From Ramlibacter cellulosilyticus (GTDB lineage Bacteria > Pseudomonadota > Gammaproteobacteria > Burkholderiales > Burkholderiaceae_C), in assembly GCF_014297465.1 (NCBI RefSeq), contig NZ_JACORT010000011.1, forward strand, positions 124,001-188,000: 64,000 nucleotides of DNA. The letters are read 5' to 3'. Position numbers and translations under genes: made by a program. The notes below the pieces were generated by a model. The model had not been told where the DNA came from. It ran no database searches and saw only the letters and a program-made list of their open reading frames with translations. Positions 1 through 8,920 of this stretch are shown piece by piece (within the stretch, counting starts at the first letter, position 1; each line of letters begins with the position of its first letter).

Positions 1-36
1 GGCGTTCGCGTCTTGGGGCGGCCCGGCGACGCTCAT
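1..36 (-). CDS. N-terminus of an ExbD/TolR-like protein (partial)
   Basis: Only the first 12 codons are in the window (reads MSVAGPPQDANA), running off the left edge. The ATG shares one base with the TGA of the ExbB-like gene (TGATG), so the two are translationally coupled. ExbB/TolQ proton-channel genes are normally followed by an ExbD/TolR partner; the identity rests on that context, because too little sequence is visible to show an ExbD domain. Confidence 0.45.
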   Translation of the reverse strand, partial: MSVAGPPQDANA

Positions 37-791
37 CAAGCGCCCTTGCCGCCAGTGGCGAGCAGCACCGTGTGCAGGTCGGAGCCGAAGGCGCGCACCG
101 TGTCCATCGCCACCTTGTTGCGGCGGACCAGCCAGTTGTAGCCGAGCACCGCCGGCACGGCGACCGCCAGGCCGATGGCCGTCATGATCAGCGCTTCACC
201 GACGGGGCCCGCCACCTTGTCGATGGACGCCTGCCCCGACGCGCCGATGCGCACCAGCGCGTTGTAGATGCCCCAGACCGTGCCGAACAGGCCGACGAAG
301 GGCGCGGTGGAACCCACCGTGGCCAGCACCGCGAGCCCTTCCTGCGTGCGGCTGTGCACCGTGCCCACGGCGCGCTCGATGCTCTGCGCCACCCAGGTAT
401 TGAGGTCCACCTTGCCGATCAGGCCGTCGTGCTTGCGCGTGGCCTCGATCGCCGACTCCGCGATGAAGCGGTAGGGGCTGCCGGGCTGCAGCGCCTCGGC
501 GCCCTGCTGCACCGAGTCGGCCTTCCAGAAGCGTTCGTTGGCCACGCGGCCCTGGCCGCCCATGCGCGACTGCGCGAGCAGCTTGGCGACCAGCACGTAC
601 CAGCTCGCCAGCGACATGACCACCAGCAGCACGATGGTGATGCGCGAGACGATGTCGCCCTGCGCCCACAGCGCGCCGAGGCCGTACGGGTTGGCGGCGG
701 CCGGTGGAGCCTGGATGGCGGGAAGGGCGGATTGCGCCGCGGCGGGGAGCGCGGCAAGGGTGGCGAGCAAGGCGGTGGCGGTGCGTAGCAT
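36..791 (-). CDS. exbB: MotA/TolQ/ExbB-family proton channel protein
   Basis: A 251-residue inner-membrane protein. It starts with a cleavable-looking signal (MLRTATALLATLAALPAAAQ), has a first membrane helix at about residues 47-70 (ITIVLLVVMSLASWYVLVAK), and then the MotA/TolQ/ExbB core with the typical GLAVLATVGSTAPFVGLFGTVWGI stretch and a last helix around residues 195-220. In this family ExbB with ExbD uses the proton-motive force to energise TonB. The start at 791 is chosen because the signal peptide begins there; the frame stays open further upstream but only opposite nudJ. It overlaps the next gene by one base. An exbB rather than tolQ assignment is inferred from the signal peptide, since tolQ neighbours (ybgC, tolA, tolB) are absent. 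Confidence 0.85.
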   Translation of the reverse strand: MLRTATALLATLAALPAAAQSALPAIQAPPAAANPYGLGALWAQGDIVSRITIVLLVVMSLASWYVLVAKLLAQSRMGGQGRVANERFWKADSVQQGAEALQPGSPYRFIAESAIEATRKHDGLIGKVDLNTWVAQSIERAVGTVHSRTQEGLAVLATVGSTAPFVGLFGTVWGIYNALVRIGASGQASIDKVAGPVGEALIMTAIGLAVAVPAVLGYNWLVRRNKVAMDTVRAFGSDLHTVLLATGGKGA

Positions 792-835
792 GGAGTGCGG
801 GGAGCCTGCGAGGCCACCATTCTGGCCACAAACAA

Positions 836-841
836 CATAAT
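836..841 (+). promoter_or_regulatory. Possible -10 element for a leaderless nudJ transcript
   Basis: CATAAT matches the -10 consensus at five of six positions and lies only 5 bases before the nudJ ATG, which has no Shine-Dalgarno sequence. If used, transcription would start at or next to the start codon. No convincing -35 hexamer is visible at 16-18 bases upstream, so this is tentative. Confidence 0.25.
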
Positions 842-846
842 GCGCC

Positions 847-1350
847 ATGGACAACCGTTGGCGACCGAGCGTCACCGTGGCCGCCGTGATCGAGCGTGAC
901 GGCCGCTTCCTGATGATCGAAGAAGAAACGCACGAAGGATTGCGCATCAACAATCCGGCCGGCCACCTGGACCCGGGCGAGACGCCCGCCGAGGGCTGCG
1001 CCCGCGAGGCGCTGGAGGAAACCGCCTGGCACTTCCGCCCCACGCAGCTCCTGGGCGTCTACATCTCGCGCTTCCAGCGCTCCACGACCGGCGAGGACGT
1101 CACCTACCTGCGCTTCGCCTTCACCGGCGAACTGGGCGAGGAGGAAAAGGGCCGCGCCCTGGACTTCGGGATCGTCCGCACGCTGTGGATGACGCCGGAG
1201 GAACTGCGCGCCACCGCGGACCGCCACCGCAGCCCGCTGGTGCTGCGCTGCATCGAGGATTACCTGAAGGGGATCCGGTATCCGCTGGAGTCCATCTACT
1301 CGGACCCGAGCATCCGCGGCCCGGGCTGGGACCGCGACGAGGGCTCGTAG
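847..1350 (+). CDS. nudJ: NudJ-like Nudix hydrolase
   Basis: A 167-residue cytoplasmic pyrophosphohydrolase. The Nudix box lies at about residues 39-61 (G-HLDPG-E-...-RE-AL-EE-TA), which binds the metal and catalyses hydrolysis of nucleotide di- and triphosphates. E. coli NudJ hydrolyses thiamin pyrophosphate precursors and nucleoside triphosphates. The N-terminal VTVAAVIERDGRFLMIEEET, the internal NNPAGHL and the C-terminal YPLESI patterns resemble E. coli NudJ more than other Nudix proteins. It is divergent from exbB. In E. coli nudJ sits directly before mnmA; here mnmA lies about 36 kb away. The exact substrate cannot be read from sequence. Confidence 0.85.
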   Translation: MDNRWRPSVTVAAVIERDGRFLMIEEETHEGLRINNPAGHLDPGETPAEGCAREALEETAWHFRPTQLLGVYISRFQRSTTGEDVTYLRFAFTGELGEEEKGRALDFGIVRTLWMTPEELRATADRHRSPLVLRCIEDYLKGIRYPLESIYSDPSIRGPGWDRDEGS

Positions 1351-1420
1351 GCTGGGTTTCGCGCCAGCGAACCCCAGCGATCCCGCGCAGGCGCTGGGGT
1401 TCGCTCGCGCGAAACCCAGC
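1351..1420. repeat. Nested inverted repeat between convergent genes
   Basis: Outer arms GCTGGGTTTCGCG (1351-1363) and its complement (1408-1420) enclose a second perfect pair, AGCGAACCCCAGCG and its complement, around a 12-base loop. It lies at the convergent ends of nudJ and the Bug receptor gene and could work as a bidirectional terminator, although no T-run follows. The inner arm resembles the ends of the larger palindromes near 6.2, 51.3 and 62.6 kb but lacks their CCACCCTAC core. Confidence 0.7.
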
Positions 1421-1466
1421 CTGCGGTGCGTGCGCGCATCCCGGCCCCGGGAGGCGGACCCGCGGC

Positions 1467-2453
1467 TCAATCCGCCTTGATCTGCGCCCTCTTCACGATA
1501 TCGCTCCAGATCTTCTGTTCCCGTGCGATGAACTGCGCGAACTCCTGCGGCGGGCCGCCGCCGCCCACCGCGTTGTCGGTGGCGAAGCGTTCCGTCACCG
1601 CGCTGGAGCGCAGCGCCTTGAACGACTCCTCCTGCAGCCGCTTCACGACCTCCGGCGGCGTGCCCGCCGGCGCGAGGATGCCGTACCACTGCGAGGTCTC
1701 GAAGTCCTTGTAGCCCATCTCCTGCACCGTCGGCACGTCCGGCAGCGCGGGGATGCGCTGGTGCGTGCCGACCGCGATGGCGCGCAGCTTGCCCGAGCGG
1801 ATGTGCGCGCCCAGCGCCGGCATGCCCGCCGATGAAGCCTGCGTCCGGCCCGCCAGCAAGTCCGTGAGCTGCGGGCCGGTGCCGCGGTACGGGATGTGCG
1901 TGATGTACATGCCGGTCACCAGCTTCAGGTACTCCATCGCAAGGTGCCCCGCGCTCGCATTCCCGGCGGAGCCGTAGCTCAGTTTCCCCGGATTCGCCTT
2001 CACGTGCGCGACGAACTCCCGGAAGTTCCTGGCCGGCACGTCCGGGTGGATCACGAAGACGTTCGGCACCTTGGCCAGCAGCGTGACGGGGATGAAGTCC
2101 TTGTTCACGTCGTACGGCTGGTTGGCCAGCATGTACGGGTTGACGGCGAGCGTGCCCACGTGGCCGAGGATGATGGTGTGGCCGTCCGGCGCCGCGTGCG
2201 CCGCCTCCTGCATGGCCACCACGCCGGCGCCGCCGGGCTTGTTCTCCACGTACACGGTCTGGCCCAGCTGCTTCGTCAGCTCCGCGGCGACGGAACGCGC
2301 CACGATCTCCGAGGTGCCGCCCGGCGCGAAAGGCACGAGGAAGCGGACGGACTTCGTGGGCCAGGTGCCCTGCGCGCGCACCCAGGGCAAGGCCAGGGCG
2401 GCAGCGGTTCCGGCGACGAAGGTGCGGCGGCGCAGGACGGATGGGATGGCCAT
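1467..2453 (-). CDS. Bug/TctC-family periplasmic solute receptor
   Basis: A 328-residue protein of the TctC/Bug family, the substrate-binding component of tripartite tricarboxylate transporters. It has a signal sequence with a twin-arginine-like start (RRRTFVAGTAAALALPWVRA), then the family pattern WPTKSVRFLVPFAPGG, VENKPGGAG and HIPYRGTGPQ. A clear ribosome site (GAGGAG, 8 bases before the ATG) supports the start. It is the last gene of the tcu unit, 85 bases after tcuB. No TctA or TctB membrane subunit is nearby, so it is either an orphan receptor served by a transporter elsewhere or a sensor component. The ligand is probably a C4-C6 carboxylate, judged from tcuAB. Confidence 0.9.
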   Translation of the reverse strand: MAIPSVLRRRTFVAGTAAALALPWVRAQGTWPTKSVRFLVPFAPGGTSEIVARSVAAELTKQLGQTVYVENKPGGAGVVAMQEAAHAAPDGHTIILGHVGTLAVNPYMLANQPYDVNKDFIPVTLLAKVPNVFVIHPDVPARNFREFVAHVKANPGKLSYGSAGNASAGHLAMEYLKLVTGMYITHIPYRGTGPQLTDLLAGRTQASSAGMPALGAHIRSGKLRAIAVGTHQRIPALPDVPTVQEMGYKDFETSQWYGILAPAGTPPEVVKRLQEESFKALRSSAVTERFATDNAVGGGGPPQEFAQFIAREQKIWSDIVKRAQIKAD

Positions 2454-2538
2454 GCGGTGTCTCCTCGTTCTTCCCTGCCACCGTACACAAGGGCGTTCCG
2501 GACGGGTACCGGCGCAAACCCTGCCGCGCGCTGCTCCT

Positions 2539-3738
2539 TCAGTCCGCCCCCAGCGCGATCTTGCCGGGCAGGCGTTTTTCGATGTTGTGTTTGAAGAGGG
2601 CGGCCGCGCGGTAGACCGCGTGCGCGAACTTGCCGTAAGGCAGGGTGAGGAACAGCGCCAGGACCACCCCGAGGTGCACGGCGAGCAGCAAGGCCATCGC
2701 AGCCGTGTCGCGCGCGGCGAGCAGCACCAGGCCCGTCGCGCTCGTGAGCAGCAGCAGGGCGATGAAGCCGCGGTCCATGGGGCGCTGCGCCACGTCGCCT
2801 TCCAGCGGATGGCGGCGCAGGTTCAGCCACAGCAGGCCCGCGGGTCCCACCAGCAGCCCGATGCCGCCGAGGGTGCCGAGCACGACGGGCAGGCTCCAGA
2901 GCGGATACGGCGCGGGGAGCCCCAGCGCATAGTGGTACAGCGTGGCCACGCTGGTCGCGGCGAAGCACAGGAGGAAGCCGTAGAAGGTGAGGTGGTGGAA
3001 GCGCCGGCGCGCGAGCGTGAAGCGGTCGTCGTCCTCGTTGCAGCCGTCGCCGTGGCCCCCGCCGAGATACGTCAGCGCCAGCGCATTGCGCGTCGCCTCG
3101 CCTGCCGCTCCCGGCGCGGAGGCACCCGGTGCCACGTCGCGCCAGAAGCGCGCCGCGCCCATCGCGAGTGCGAACAGCACGAACAGGAACACCGCCCCGA
3201 AGACGCCGGCCATCAGGTTGTGCGGGAACACCGTGTAGAAGTTGCCCTGCAGGGGACCTGGCCACAGCGTGCCGTGCAGCGCCAGCGCGAGCACCAGGAA
3301 CAGCGCCAGGCCGAACGCCGTGGCGAGCGCCACCACCAGCCCGTTGCGCGCGTACAGCGCGCCGAATCCGGCCGGCCACGCGTAGTGCGCGTAGGTCTCC
3401 CGCCGCACGCGCGCCATGGCCTGCGGCACCGCCACGGCGAACTCGTGCGGCGGCGCGTACTGGCACGCGTGCAGGCAGGCGCCGCAGTTGTGGCACAGGT
3501 TCGCGAGGTAGTGCACGTCGGCGCGCCCGAACTCCAGGCGGCGCGTCATCGCGGGGAAGACGGCGCAGAAGCCTTCGCAGTAGCGGCAGGCATTGCAGAT
3601 CTGCATCTGGCGCGCGACTTCGGCTTCGTTGGCCGTCAGCGGCGCGGCGGGGCGGATGGGGATGACGCGCGGATTCGCGGTCCCGATCCCGTCGGTGTCG
3701 GCGCGGGCGCGCTCCACCACGTCAAGCAGCGGCTGCAT
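2539..3738 (-). CDS. tcuB: Tricarballylate utilisation protein TcuB (electron-transfer membrane protein)
   Basis: A 399-residue membrane protein. The first 100 residues carry two cysteine groups for iron-sulfur clusters ([11 protein letters not shown] followed later by C-P context, and [11 protein letters not shown]), then about six hydrophobic segments from residue 130 on. TcuB re-oxidises the reduced flavin of TcuA and passes electrons to the quinone pool during oxidation of tricarballylate to cis-aconitate, as described in Salmonella. It overlaps the end of tcuA by 17 bases, and its ribosome site (GGGAGAAG) lies inside tcuA. The long cytoplasmic loop near residues 205-240 is histidine- and aspartate-rich. 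Confidence 0.88.
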   Translation of the reverse strand: MQPLLDVVERARADTDGIGTANPRVIPIRPAAPLTANEAEVARQMQICNACRYCEGFCAVFPAMTRRLEFGRADVHYLANLCHNCGACLHACQYAPPHEFAVAVPQAMARVRRETYAHYAWPAGFGALYARNGLVVALATAFGLALFLVLALALHGTLWPGPLQGNFYTVFPHNLMAGVFGAVFLFVLFALAMGAARFWRDVAPGASAPGAAGEATRNALALTYLGGGHGDGCNEDDDRFTLARRRFHHLTFYGFLLCFAATSVATLYHYALGLPAPYPLWSLPVVLGTLGGIGLLVGPAGLLWLNLRRHPLEGDVAQRPMDRGFIALLLLTSATGLVLLAARDTAAMALLLAVHLGVVLALFLTLPYGKFAHAVYRAAALFKHNIEKRLPGKIALGAD

Positions 3739-5128
3739 GCACTTCTCCCTTCAATGCAGCGCGCGCCGCTTCCGTGCCGGCGATGCGGCCGAAAGCCGTG
3801 CCTATGCTCATGCCGACGCCGGCGGTGTAGCCCTTGCCGAGCACGTTGCCGGCCATCATCTCGCCGGCGACGAACAGGTTGTCGCTGGGCACGCCGCCGA
3901 AGTGCACGGCCGCCTGCTCGTTCGTCTTCAGCCCGAGGTAGGTGAAGGTGATGCCCGGCTTGAGCGCGTAGCCGAGGAAGGGCGGCGTGTCGATCGGCCG
4001 GGCCCAGTGCGATTTCACGGGCGTGAGTCCCTCCGTGTGGCAGTCGTCCAGCACCGTGTGGTCGAAGCTGCCGACGCGGCAAGCGGCGTTGTAGTCGGTC
4101 AGCGTCTTCATGAACGCGTCTTCCGGCAGTTGCAGCGCGCGCGCCAGTTCCGGCAGGCTGTCCGCGCGCACGCCCGGGAACACCGGCGGCATGAAGCGGC
4201 CCACGGCCTGGCTGTCGATGATGCAGTAGCCGACCTGCCCCGGCTGCAGCGCCACGAGCCGGCCCCAGATCGCGTAGCGCTTCGGCCAGAAGTCCTCGCC
4301 TTCGTCGTAGAAGCGCAGGCCCTCGCGGTTGACCATGACGCCGAGCGACACCGCATCGACGCGTGTGCAGATGCCGCCGTCGTAGAGCGGCGCGCGGGCG
4401 TCGATGGCGACGCAGTGCGACTGCGACGGGTCGCCGATGATGTCCGCGCCCTGCCCCATCATGAACTTCAGCAGCGTGCCCTGGTTGAAGCGGGTGCCGC
4501 GGATCAGGAAGTTGTCCGCCGGCCACTCGCCGCGCTCGTTCCGGCCCCAGGCTTCGCGCAGCCACTCTCGGTTGGACTCGAAGCCGCCGGCCGCGAGCAC
4601 GCAGGCCCTGGCTTCGATGCGCTCGCCGCCCACGAAGGCGGCGACGAAGCGGCCGTCGCGCAGCTCCAGCCGGTCCACGGGCGCGTCGTAGCGGATGCGC
4701 ACGCCGAGGTTCTCCGCGCTGCGGTAGTACGCGTTGACGAGGGCCTTGCCACCACCCATGAAGAAGGCATTGGTGCGCGACAGGTGCAAGGTGCCGGCGA
4801 GCGAGGGCTGGAAGCGCACGCCGTGCCGGCGCATCCAGGGGCGGCAGGTGGAGGAGGCGCGGATGGTGAGGCGGGCGAGCTTCTCGTCGGTGTTGCCGCC
4901 GGTGACCTTCAGCAGGTCCTGCCAGAACTCTTCTTCCGGGTAGGCGTCGAGCAGCACGTCCTGGGGCGCGTCGTGCATGCAACGCAGGTTGCGCGTGTGC
5001 TGCGAGTTGCCGCCCCGCCATTCGCGCGGCGCGGCTTCCAGCAGCAGCACGCTGGCGCCGGCCTCGCGCGCCATCAGCGCGGCGCACAGCGCGGCGTTGC
5101 CGCCGCCGATGACAAGGACATCGATCAT
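3722..5128 (-). CDS. tcuA: FAD-dependent tricarballylate dehydrogenase TcuA
   Basis: A 468-residue flavoprotein of the FAD-binding 2 (succinate dehydrogenase/fumarate reductase flavoprotein-like) family. The N-terminus [24 protein letters not shown] is a dinucleotide-binding fold, and the C-terminal [31 protein letters not shown] motif closes the FAD site. TcuA oxidises tricarballylate to cis-aconitate. The neighbours tcuB (downstream, overlapping) and a LysR regulator (upstream, same strand) fit the Salmonella tcuRABC arrangement, except that the TcuC permease is replaced by a Bug receptor. Whether the true substrate is tricarballylate or a related acid is inference. Confidence 0.88.
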   Translation of the reverse strand: MIDVLVIGGGNAALCAALMAREAGASVLLLEAAPREWRGGNSQHTRNLRCMHDAPQDVLLDAYPEEEFWQDLLKVTGGNTDEKLARLTIRASSTCRPWMRRHGVRFQPSLAGTLHLSRTNAFFMGGGKALVNAYYRSAENLGVRIRYDAPVDRLELRDGRFVAAFVGGERIEARACVLAAGGFESNREWLREAWGRNERGEWPADNFLIRGTRFNQGTLLKFMMGQGADIIGDPSQSHCVAIDARAPLYDGGICTRVDAVSLGVMVNREGLRFYDEGEDFWPKRYAIWGRLVALQPGQVGYCIIDSQAVGRFMPPVFPGVRADSLPELARALQLPEDAFMKTLTDYNAACRVGSFDHTVLDDCHTEGLTPVKSHWARPIDTPPFLGYALKPGITFTYLGLKTNEQAAVHFGGVPSDNLFVAGEMMAGNVLGKGYTAGVGMSIGTAFGRIAGTEAARAALKGEVHAAAA

Positions 5129-5188
5129 GGCGGCGGATTCTGGAGCGGCTTCCCCCGCGCGGGAAGCCTCCGGGGGCTCATGGGGGTA

Positions 5189-6124
5189 TCACGATCCGTG
5201 ATGGCTGAGCGTCGCGCCGCCCCACCGGCCTGCTTCCACCAGCTCGCGGGCGCAGGCTGCCAGCACCACGCGCACCGCCAGCGCCGCAGGGGAGAGCTCG
5301 TCGTCCGAGAGGCTGCACAGGGAGTTGAGCCGCACGACCTGCGCATCGGCGATCTCGGCGAGCTGGAAGCGCTCCTGGGCGTCGGCGAAGCGGCCCAGCG
5401 CGGCCCAGGGCTGGATCGTCCCGGCCAGGCCGGCGGCGACCGCGTCCATCAGCATGGTGAGCGAGTCGATCTCGGTGGTGACGTCGGGCTTCAGCCGCGC
5501 GCGGGTGAACGCGGCGTCGAGCGTGCTGCGCAGGCCATGGCTTTCGCTGGGCAGGATCAGCGGCCTGCCGCGGAGGTCCTTGAGACGGACCCTCGCCGGG
5601 AGCGCCTTCGTGCCCTGGCGTGCCTCGATGAGGAACAGCTTTTCCTCCAGCAGCGGCGTCACGCTCCAGCGCCGCGCCGGATGCGTGTCGAACAGCACGG
5701 CGAGATCCAGCTGGCGCGCATTGAGCATCGTGGAGAGGTGGCCGGAGAGGCTTTCGACCATGTGCAGCCGCACGTCGGGGTAGCGCTCGCGCATCGCGCG
5801 CATCAGCGGCAGGCCGAGCACCGAGGCGGTGGTGGGCGCGAGCCCCACGCTGACGCTGCCGGACAGCCGCGACTGCTGTGCGGCCCGCATGGCTTCGTCG
5901 GCGTGGCGCAGGGCGAGCTGCGCTTCGCGGAAGAACGCGAGGCCGGCTTCCGTGGGGGCGACGCCCTTGGCGCTGCGCTGCAGGAGCCGGGTGGAGAGCT
6001 CGCTTTCGAGGCGGCTGATCTGCTGGCTCAGGGCGGACTGCACGACCCCGAGCTCCAGCGCCGCGCGGCTCATGGAGCCGAGTTCGACGACGCGGGCGAA
6101 GTAGCGGAGCTGGCGGAGTTCCAT
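5189..6124 (-). CDS. LysR-family transcriptional regulator (TcuR-like)
   Basis: A 311-residue regulator. The N-terminal winged helix-turn-helix (MELRQLRYFARVVELGSMSRAALELGVVQSALSQQISRLE) is typical of the LysR family, followed by a substrate-binding co-inducer domain from about residue 90. The start at 6124 is the conserved MELRQLRYF of the family; the reading frame remains open for 43 more codons upstream, but that part is encoded by the intergenic palindrome and is not protein-like. It lies 60 bases upstream of tcuA on the same strand and probably controls tcuAB in response to the substrate, as TcuR does. Confidence 0.88.
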   Translation of the reverse strand: MELRQLRYFARVVELGSMSRAALELGVVQSALSQQISRLESELSTRLLQRSAKGVAPTEAGLAFFREAQLALRHADEAMRAAQQSRLSGSVSVGLAPTTASVLGLPLMRAMRERYPDVRLHMVESLSGHLSTMLNARQLDLAVLFDTHPARRWSVTPLLEEKLFLIEARQGTKALPARVRLKDLRGRPLILPSESHGLRSTLDAAFTRARLKPDVTTEIDSLTMLMDAVAAGLAGTIQPWAALGRFADAQERFQLAEIADAQVVRLNSLCSLSDDELSPAALAVRVVLAACARELVEAGRWGGATLSHHGS

Positions 6125-6140
6125 GGGGGGATTAGAGCGT

Positions 6141-6258
6141 GATCGGTGGGGTTCGCTCGCGCTCACCGTCGGCGGCTGTCGCCGCCCCACCCTACTGGCG
6201 CCGGTAGGGTGGGCCGGCGAACGCCGGCGACGGTGAACGAATGTGAACCCCACCGATC
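6141..6258. repeat. Palindromic intergenic element, copy A
   Basis: Perfect 14-bp ends GATCGGTGGGGTTC (6141-6154) and the complement (6245-6258). Inside are further paired segments, TCACCGTC with GACGGTGA and the core CCACCCTAC with GTAGGGTGG. The element lies between the start of the LysR gene and the end of the proline-rich protein gene, both on the minus strand. The same core and end sequence recur near 40.9, 51.3 and 62.6 kb, so this is a dispersed repeat and not a chance hairpin. Confidence 0.85.
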
Positions 6259-6263
6259 GGCGC

Positions 6264-7577
6264 TTACCGCGCGCACTTGTCCGTCAACGCCCGCCCGATC
6301 ACCGACGGCGCCTGCAGCAACCCACCCGCCGCCGACTCGCGCGTCGGCGCGTGCAGGCAGTCGTCGCGCCCCGCGCCTTCGATGCCCTGCTCCAGGACGC
6401 CCTTGCGCTCGCCGCGCCGCAGCTGCTCGTTCGCCATGTCGGCCAGGCTGCGCCGCTGCGTGTTCCAGGGCCCCGGCACGATCGCCCGCGGCGACGGCGG
6501 CAGGATCACCGGAGCGGGCGGCAGCGCCGGAGGACGCACGGGCGCGACGCCGGGCTCGCCCCAGCCGGAAGACGGCGCCGGCGCGGCGGCCGGTGGCGCC
6601 GGGGCGGCGGGGCCAGGCGCCGTGATGGGGCCGGACGGCGCGGCGGGCGCGGGCGCGGCCGCAGGCGGGCTCGCCACCGGTGCCGCGGGCGCGGGCGGGG
6701 CCGGCGGCGCGGGAACCGGTGCAGGCGCGGGAGGCGCAGGCACCGGTGCGGGCGCTGGCGGTGCGGGCACCGGCGCAGGGGCCGGCGGAGCGGGGACGGG
6801 AGCGGGTGCCGGCGGCGCGGGGACGGGCGCCGGGGCAGGCGGCGCGGGGACGGGCGCTGGAGCGGGTACGGGAGCCGGTGCCGGTTCGGGCACCGGTACC
6901 GGCGCGGGAGCAGGCACCGGGACGGGGGCAGGCGCGGGCACTGGTTCCGGTGCGGGAGCAGGCACGGGCACGGGCGCCGGCGCGGGAACGGGGACAGGTG
7001 CCGGCACCGGCTCCGGCACCGGCACAGGAACGGCCGCCGGCACCGGCACCGGCGGCACTTCCACCGGCGGCGGCGGCAGCGGCGGCGCGGGCTCCGGTGC
7101 GGCCACGGAAGGAGCGGGCTCCGGCGGCGGCAGCGGCGCCGGCTCCGGCTCCCGCTGCGGCACGCTCAGTTGCGACTCCGTGCGCATGCGCGGCGGCGCC
7201 GCGGGCGCCTGCTCGGGCCGCGGCGACTCGCGGCGCTGGCGCTTCGGCTCGGGCTTGCGCAGCTGCAGTTCCGGCAAGGTGTCCGTCGCGCGCAGCGGCA
7301 TGCTGGACTCCGGCCGCAGCGTGAACACCGACAGCGGATCCCCCGGCGTGCCGGGCGTGGCCTGCGGTGTGATGGCGCGGCTCGGGGGCGGCGCAGCCGG
7401 CGCAGGCGGATTCGCGGGACGGATCGCCTGCACGACGACGTAGCGCACCGCCTGCTGCACGGGCGCGTACTGCAGCAGCAGCCACACCAGCGCGACGTGC
7501 AGCAGCCCGCTGGCGGCGAAGCCGGCGGGCGACATCCGCTGGCGGGGCAGCGGGATGGAGGCGGGGCGAAGGAGCAT
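6264..7577 (-). CDS. Proline-rich, membrane-anchored protein of unknown function (TonB-like architecture)
   Basis: A 437-residue protein. A membrane helix at about residues 20-37 (AASGLLHVALVWLLLQY) is followed by a very long Pro/Ala/Val segment (about residues 135-375) that would span the periplasm, and a short C-terminal domain with two cysteines (DDCLHAP and DKCAR). The architecture resembles TonB, but the C-terminus shows no recognisable TonB fold, so energy transduction is not claimed. An alternative start is Met15 (MSPAGFAAS). It lies 80 bases after the last gene of the capsule-type operon and may be read from it. The true function is unknown. Confidence 0.75.
   Translation of the reverse strand: MLLRPASIPLPRQRMSPAGFAASGLLHVALVWLLLQYAPVQQAVRYVVVQAIRPANPPAPAAPPPSRAITPQATPGTPGDPLSVFTLRPESSMPLRATDTLPELQLRKPEPKRQRRESPRPEQAPAAPPRMRTESQLSVPQREPEPAPLPPPEPAPSVAAPEPAPPLPPPPVEVPPVPVPAAVPVPVPEPVPAPVPVPAPAPVPVPAPAPEPVPAPAPVPVPAPAPVPVPEPAPAPVPAPAPVPAPPAPAPVPAPPAPAPVPAPPAPAPVPAPPAPAPVPAPPAPAPVPAPPAPPAPAAPVASPPAAAPAPAAPSGPITAPGPAAPAPPAAAPAPSSGWGEPGVAPVRPPALPPAPVILPPSPRAIVPGPWNTQRRSLADMANEQLRRGERKGVLEQGIEGAGRDDCLHAPTRESAAGGLLQAPSVIGRALTDKCAR
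6677..6875 (-). repeat. In-gene tandem repeat coding for APVPAPPAP units
   Basis: About six to seven successive 27-base units encode the nine-residue motif APVPAPPAP inside the proline-rich protein. They are followed on the N-terminal side by less regular PVPVPAPAP units. Copies differ at third codon positions, so the array is old enough to have drifted while the protein sequence was kept. Boundaries are approximate. Confidence 0.8.
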
Positions 7578-7657
7578 TTATGGCGGTGCGCCGGGATAAT
7601 CGCACACCGCCACGCCGGCCGTGCCTCCGCGCTGCGCGGAGGCGCGCCGCGTCGCGC

Positions 7658-8920
7658 CTAGGCGTGCCGCTGCGGGTGCACGGCGAGCAGGTCCCACTCG
7701 ACGTCCTGCCCCGGCGCGACGACCGGGATGCCGTCGGGCCCCAGCCGCACGTGCTCGCGGTGGACCAGTGCATACCCATGGCCACGCAGGAAGTCGTACA
7801 CCTCCGTGAACTCGTAGCCTGCCTTGCGCATCCAGAAGGGCGCGATCTCGATGAAGATCGTCGGCCGGTCGTTCCGGAGGATGCGCGTCATGCCCTGCAG
7901 GACGAACAGTTCGTACGCCTGCACGTCGATCTTCGCGAAGGCGACCCTCCGGCCGCCGGCATGCCTGGCCACGAGGTCGTCGAGCGGGTGCACTTCGACG
8001 AGCTCCCCGGGGTTGTCGCGAAAGGTGGTGGTCGTATCGACGCCGAGCTGGCCGAAACTGCATTCGCCGTCGTAGTTGATCGGGTACATCGTGACGTGCC
8101 CGTGCTGCTGGCCCGCGGCAGCGTGCACCGCGACGATGTTCTCGCCGCGATTCATCAGCGCGTTGGCCTGCACGAGCTGGCACATGAGCCGCTGCGCCTC
8201 GACCGCGACCACGAGTCCGCGCGGCCCGGCCAGCTTCGAGAAGACGACCGCATGGTGGCCGATGTTCGCGCCCACGTCGAGCACCAGGTCGCCGGGGCGG
8301 ACGTGCTGCCGGAAGATTTCGATGTCGTCCGGCGCCCACGAGCCCACCTGCGCAATGGCGGACGGCAGCAGGTCGTCGGTGCGCAGCGCGAGGAAGTCGC
8401 CCCAGTCGCCGTGCACGATCTTGATGCGCTCGTTCAGCAGCGACGTCCTGGCCACGGGTGTCGGCGCATTCCTGAACTGCAGGCCGAGCAGCCACGCCTC
8501 GCTGCGGTCGTACGGCCGCCCCTCGACGGGCACCGACTCGATGGTCACCTCGAAGTCCTGCGTCTGCGCCGGCAGGTCGACGATCGTCGTGCCCGCACTC
8601 TCCTCCTCGGACAGCACGATGGTGCGCGTGTCGTCGCCGATGGTGACCTTCACGGCCCCGCTCCAGCCGTGGCGAAGGAATTCCAGCCCGACGGTGTCCG
8701 GGCTGCAGAGCAACACCAGCGGGCGCTGGAATGCGTACGTCCGCAGGGCTTCGCCCTCTGCCCAGGGGTGCGCCACGCGCTCCCAGCCCGTGCCGAGCAC
8801 CTGGCGGCAGAGCCTCGACGAAAGCGCCTCGCCCGCCGTGTGCTTGGCGGCGGCGCGCTCGTGCGTGGATGGATCCCGCTGCGAGACGGCACGGATAGCT
8901 TCGGCCATTTGTGGTCTCAT
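7658..8920 (-). CDS. FkbM-family methyltransferase with an N-terminal extension
   Basis: A 420-residue protein. The C-terminal half is an S-adenosylmethionine-dependent methyltransferase of the FkbM type: DLVLDVGANIGHHAVVFSKLAG binds the cofactor, with VAVEAQR and FAKIDVQAYELFVLQG further on. The first 200 residues are not recognised. The start is fixed by a 4-bp ATGA overlap with the preceding FkbM gene; a longer frame upstream lies in its coding region. In capsule loci FkbM proteins usually O-methylate sugars, so a role in modifying the exported glycan is inferred. Confidence 0.8.
   Translation of the reverse strand: MRPQMAEAIRAVSQRDPSTHERAAAKHTAGEALSSRLCRQVLGTGWERVAHPWAEGEALRTYAFQRPLVLLCSPDTVGLEFLRHGWSGAVKVTIGDDTRTIVLSEEESAGTTIVDLPAQTQDFEVTIESVPVEGRPYDRSEAWLLGLQFRNAPTPVARTSLLNERIKIVHGDWGDFLALRTDDLLPSAIAQVGSWAPDDIEIFRQHVRPGDLVLDVGANIGHHAVVFSKLAGPRGLVVAVEAQRLMCQLVQANALMNRGENIVAVHAAAGQQHGHVTMYPINYDGECSFGQLGVDTTTTFRDNPGELVEVHPLDDLVARHAGGRRVAFAKIDVQAYELFVLQGMTRILRNDRPTIFIEIAPFWMRKAGYEFTEVYDFLRGHGYALVHREHVRLGPDGIPVVAPGQDVEWDLLAVHPQRHA

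Noticed and set aside
36..791. TolQ of the Tol-Pal system
   Set aside because: No ybgC, tolA, tolB or pal is visible, and the signal-peptide start is more usual for ExbB. The left edge hides the remaining context, so the symbol stays provisional.
6125..6253. A 43-codon N-terminal extension of the LysR regulator
   Set aside because: The extension is encoded by palindromic element A and precedes the family start MELRQLRYF. It has no counterpart in LysR proteins.
6277..7443. Gly-Thr-Gly-Ala repeat open frame on the plus strand
   Set aside because: Antisense image of the Pro/Ala/Val repeat gene on the minus strand, without a ribosome site. The minus-strand product has a membrane helix and a sensible architecture.
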